A DNA stretch of 12,941 bases, from positions 1-12,941 of the forward strand of contig JACPVN010000154.1 in the NCBI GenBank assembly GCA_016191715.1. The letters run 5' to 3'. The notes below the pieces were generated by a model. The model had not been told where the DNA came from. It made no database searches and saw only the letters and a list, made by a program, of their open reading frames with translations. Positions 12,841 to 12,941 of this stretch are shown here, piece after piece. This stretch comes from Ignavibacteriota bacterium (GTDB lineage Bacteria; Bacteroidota; Ignavibacteria; UBA10030; SZUA-254). The stretch's first letter is position 1, and every line of letters begins with the position of its first letter. Position numbers and translations under genes: made by a program.

Positions 12841-12941
12841 GATTCTTCTTCAACTATTTATTTTTTAAAAGATGCAATTATCAACCCTGATTGTTCATCT
12901 TATAGAATTTTTCCCATGCTCTCAACTCCTTCGCTCCCCTG

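Noticed and set aside
12916..12941. Start of a further gene at ATG 12916
   Set aside because: Only eight codons are visible before the window ends, with no Shine-Dalgarno and no recognisable sequence.

Overview
The window carries twelve confident protein genes, all on the + strand. They come from a Gram-negative (kdsB, lipid A/LPS chemistry) and at least partly fermentative bacterium of medium GC. Shine-Dalgarno sequences are present before some genes and absent before others. The gene mix and the repeat-filled intergenic DNA would suit the Bacteroidota/Chlorobi-Ignavibacteria side of the tree. That placement is an inference, because no rRNA or lineage marker is present.

Region 1 (about 1-5713) looks like one long operon. 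A gene-free leader contains a good match to a sigma-54 promoter (260-275). It is followed by a degenerate response-regulator receiver protein, a hemerythrin-like diiron protein, the two subunits of an NfnAB-type electron-bifurcating transhydrogenase (nfnA/nfnB overlap by 4 nt), butyrate kinase (buk) and phosphate butyryltransferase (ptb; buk and ptb are 1 nt apart). The job suggested is anaerobic redox balancing (NADH/ferredoxin/NADPH) together with ATP formation from acyl-CoA, linked to an O2- or redox-responsive diiron protein. The operon ends in two head-to-head copies of a small palindromic repeat; the first supplies the ptb stop codon and the second looks like a terminator.

Region 2 (5714-8404) is accessory in character. 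It has a radical SAM protein with extra C-terminal cysteines, then an AT-richer lipoprotein gene whose two domains both resemble protease-inhibitor folds (emfourin-like, then BsuPI-like), then a 312-nt gap with what looks like a decayed reverse-strand coding remnant.

Region 3 (8405-12866) is housekeeping: plsC-gatC (1 nt apart), kdsB-DUF502 (8 nt apart) and pyrG. CTP synthase (pyrG) makes the CTP that KdsB consumes to activate KDO, and PlsC makes phosphatidic acid, so most of this region serves envelope and nucleotide supply.

The least expected feature is in the gaps. Both longer gaps in region 3 (gatC-kdsB and DUF502-pyrG) are filled by degenerate arrays with a strict 7-nt period, arranged as opposed halves able to fold on each other. 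A shorter array of the same kind lies before the radical SAM gene. Together with the palindrome pair after ptb, these suggest genome-wide repeat families worth searching for in the source genome.
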